From assembly GCA_964655005.1 (NCBI GenBank), contig CAZZKE010000100.1, positions 1 to 6,822 of the forward strand: a stretch of 6,822 nucleotides of DNA, read 5' to 3'. Source of the DNA: CAZZKE01 sp964655005 (GTDB lineage: Bacteria > Pseudomonadota > Alphaproteobacteria > Rhodospirillales > JABHCV01). Both the position numbers and the translations under genes were made by a program. Below are positions 5,711 to 6,822 of this stretch, one piece after another. The stretch's first letter is position 1. The number at the start of each line of letters is the position of its first letter. A model generated the notes under the pieces. The model worked only from the letters and a program-made list of their open reading frames with translations, searched no databases and had not been told where the DNA came from.

Positions 5711-6594
5711 GACCCGGCCAGTATTTCCGGGTCGATGCGGCATATATCCGCGACCAGTCGGCGGATGTTGGCTTGCAGCGGTGGCAATCCGGGGCCGCGT
5801 TCGACGCGCAATTCGTCCATGTACAGCGCCCGGTTTATCTCTATCTGCAAGGCGTGCCGGCCCTTGTCCGGTCGCCCGTACCGGGATGTGGTGTGGCCGC
5901 CGGCATAGGGCGCGTTGCGGGTCACCACGTAGTCCATGGCCTTAAGGGCGCGTTCGACATGGCCGGTCACGCGGTCATCGCATGATGAACCGTGGCGGTC
6001 GCCAAGCACAAAATCGACGCGGCGAAAACCCGGGTCGCGGTCCATCGGCCCGCCGATTGACGGCATCGAATGGCAATCGATCAGCAGGTAGCCGCCGAAC
6101 CGGTCGGCGGCCTCGTCAAGCAATTCCTGCAAGGCCAAATGATACGGCATGTACAGGTTTTCGATGGCCGCCTTGGTCCGCTCGAAATCCTGCTTGCCGG
6201 CATAGATGTTTTCGCCGCTGGCCACTACCCGGGCCAGGGTGCCCAGCCCGGCCTCGATTCGCGGCGAACTTGTATTGACATAATCGGGTAGCGGGCCTTG
6301 AAACATTTCCGGGTCCAGCTCGAATGCCTCGCGGTTGGGGTCGATATAGGCGCGGGGAAAATGGGCCAGCAGCAGCGGCGCCCCGAGTTGCGGAACGCAG
6401 GAAAAAATTTCATCGACGAAGGCGTCTTCCGAACGCCGCAGGCTCAACGGATCGAGCCTGGAAGCCCGGCGGAATTCATCGGGGTAACATCGGCCGCTGT
6501 GCGGCGAGGCGAACACCAGCGGTGCCCGCCAGTTACCGGGGCGGCGAATTTCGACCGATTGCCGGTCGGGCCTGGCCGGGTCGGTGATGTTCAA
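5707..6594 (-). CDS. N-formylglutamate amidohydrolase family protein
   Basis: A 295-residue soluble zinc-type hydrolase of the family that removes formyl from N-formyl-L-glutamate, the last step of one histidine degradation route. Conserved blocks, numbered from the TTG, are VFASPHSGRCYPDEF (27-41), RRSEDAFVDE (53-62), FPRAYIDPNRE (79-89), LLIDCHSMPS (170-179), LGDRHG (197-202), YAGGHTTSRYGRP (230-242) and the ending QIEINRALYM (250-259). His and Asp/Glu in these blocks are the likely metal and catalytic ligands. No other histidine-utilisation gene is in the window, so the substrate may be another N-formyl or N-acyl amino acid. The start is uncertain: the frame is open to 6726 next to the tRNA, but the first 44 codons are unlike the family and contain the divergent promoter region. 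TTG at 6594 (AGGA 10 nt upstream) fits the family's usual N-terminus, and no in-frame ATG or GTG precedes the PHSG motif. The gene is coupled to the downstream GNAT gene. Confidence 0.9.
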   Translation of the reverse strand: MNITDPARPDRQSVEIRRPGNWRAPLVFASPHSGRCYPDEFRRASRLDPLSLRRSEDAFVDEIFSCVPQLGAPLLLAHFPRAYIDPNREAFELDPEMFQGPLPDYVNTSSPRIEAGLGTLARVVASGENIYAGKQDFERTKAAIENLYMPYHLALQELLDEAADRFGGYLLIDCHSMPSIGGPMDRDPGFRRVDFVLGDRHGSSCDDRVTGHVERALKAMDYVVTRNAPYAGGHTTSRYGRPDKGRHALQIEINRALYMDELRVERGPGLPPLQANIRRLVADICRIDPEILAGS

Positions 6595-6663
6595 GGGGCA
6601 CGGGTCCTGCTTATATTTTCGCCTGGCCCGGATACTAGCGCCATAAGGTCCGCCCGGAAAGGG
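6595..6663. other. Intergenic region between the amidohydrolase and the tRNA promoter
   Basis: Together with the tRNA promoter and leader this forms a gap of about 130 bp between divergent genes. An A/T-rich patch (about 6608-6618, AAATATAAG on the minus strand) could be a -10 region for the amidohydrolase, but no matching -35 was found at normal spacing. If it is used, the leader before TTG 6594 would be very short. TTGGCA on the minus strand (6670-6665) overlaps the tRNA -35 site but has no good partner. Confidence 0.3.
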
Positions 6664-6692
6664 TTGCCAAGCGGGGCGGATGGGATTAAAAC
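6664..6692 (+). promoter_or_regulatory. Probable promoter of tRNA-Val
   Basis: TTGCCA (6664-6669) matches the -35 consensus at 5 of 6 positions, and TAAAAC (6687-6692) matches the -10 at 4 of 6, with 17 nt between them. The discriminator that follows (GCGGTTCC) is GC-rich, as is usual for stringently controlled stable-RNA promoters. The predicted start near 6699 leaves a leader of about 28 nt before the mature tRNA. Confidence 0.45.
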
Positions 6693-6701
6693 GCGGTTCC
6701 C

Positions 6702-6723
6702 CGGCGGCGCTTGGACGCCGCCG
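6702..6723 (+). other. GC-rich hairpin in the tRNA-Val precursor leader
   Basis: CGGCGGCG (6702-6709) pairs perfectly with CGCCGCCG (6716-6723) around the 6-nt loop CTTGGA. It ends 3 nt before the mature 5' end of the tRNA, within the predicted 5' leader that RNase P removes. There is no T-run, so it is not a typical terminator. Confidence 0.5.
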
Positions 6724-6726
6724 CAA

Positions 6727-6801
6727 GGGCGCGTAGCTCAGCGGGAGAGCACCTCGTTGACATCGAGGGGGTCACTGGTTCAATCCCAGTCGTGCCCACC
6801 A
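6727..6801 (+). tRNA. tRNA-Val (anticodon GAC)
   Basis: A full 75-nt cloverleaf can be folded by eye. The acceptor stem GGGCGCG pairs with CGTGCCC (one G-U), the D stem is GCTC/GAGC, and the anticodon stem CCTCG/CGAGG encloses the loop TTGACAT with anticodon GAC (valine GTC/GTT codons). The variable loop is 5 nt, the T stem ACTGG/CCAGT carries the loop TTCAATC, and the discriminator A is followed by an encoded CCA (6799-6801). It is transcribed away from the amidohydrolase gene. Only 21 bp of sequence follows, with nothing recognisable in it. Confidence 0.97.
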
Positions 6802-6822
6802 TGGAGAACCCCCGGGAAACCG

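Noticed and set aside
5174..5908. Plus-strand open frame of 244 codons opposite the GNAT and amidohydrolase genes
   Set aside because: It spans two clearly coding genes on the other strand and has no domain features.
6727..6822. tRNA-Val 3' end as an attachment site for a mobile element
   Set aside because: Only 21 bp follow the tRNA and no integrase or repeated tRNA fragment is visible, so there is no evidence either way.

Overview
The window looks like chromosomal DNA of an alphaproteobacterium. It is GC-rich, carries a tRNA-Val(GAC) of alphaproteobacterial type with an encoded CCA end, and its protein families (a membrane-anchored class III cyclase, a small SLT transglycosylase, an N-formylglutamate amidohydrolase with a characteristic RSEDAFVDE stretch) are typical of that class. 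The order cannot be fixed from the sequence alone. There is no sign of a phage, insertion sequence, CRISPR array or defence island. It reads as ordinary chromosome with several poorly characterised proteins.

Left part (1-3421), all on the minus strand. In transcription order it holds a type-11 SAM methyltransferase (3421-2714), a 141-bp gap, a two-pass membrane adenylate cyclase of 636 residues starting at GTG (2572-662), and a small secreted protein with an HExxH zinc-protease-like motif (665 to the window edge). The last two share a 4-nt ATGA overlap, so they are probably translationally coupled. The HExxH gene runs to the edge with no stop visible and is easy to miss. The gap before the cyclase has a perfect 11-bp inverted repeat whose arms lie 73 nt apart. 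They flank an AT-rich stretch with a possible promoter, and one arm also takes part in a competing local hairpin.

Middle (3422-4221). A divergent intergenic region separates the left cluster from a second, unrelated class I SAM methyltransferase on the plus strand. This gene ends only 2 bp from the stop of the next, convergent gene.

Right part (4224-6594), minus strand. In transcription order it holds an N-formylglutamate amidohydrolase (probably from TTG at 6594), a GNAT N-acetyltransferase of the phosphinothricin/methionine-sulfoximine type joined by another 4-nt ATGA overlap, and 56 bp later a secreted SLT-type lytic transglycosylase with an unusual arginine/lysine-rich C-terminal tail. 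The first two act on (or are related to enzymes that act on) the alpha-amino group of amino acids, so a shared amino-acid derivative pathway is plausible. The transglycosylase may just be a downstream passenger.

Right edge (6664-6801). tRNA-Val(GAC) lies on the plus strand, divergent from the amidohydrolase. It has a plausible sigma70-like promoter and a strong 8-bp GC hairpin ending 3 nt before the mature 5' end.

The most interesting items are the cyclase/HExxH pair with its unnamed N-terminal and central domains, and the inverted-repeat leader in front of it. No clearly new multi-gene system could be demonstrated.
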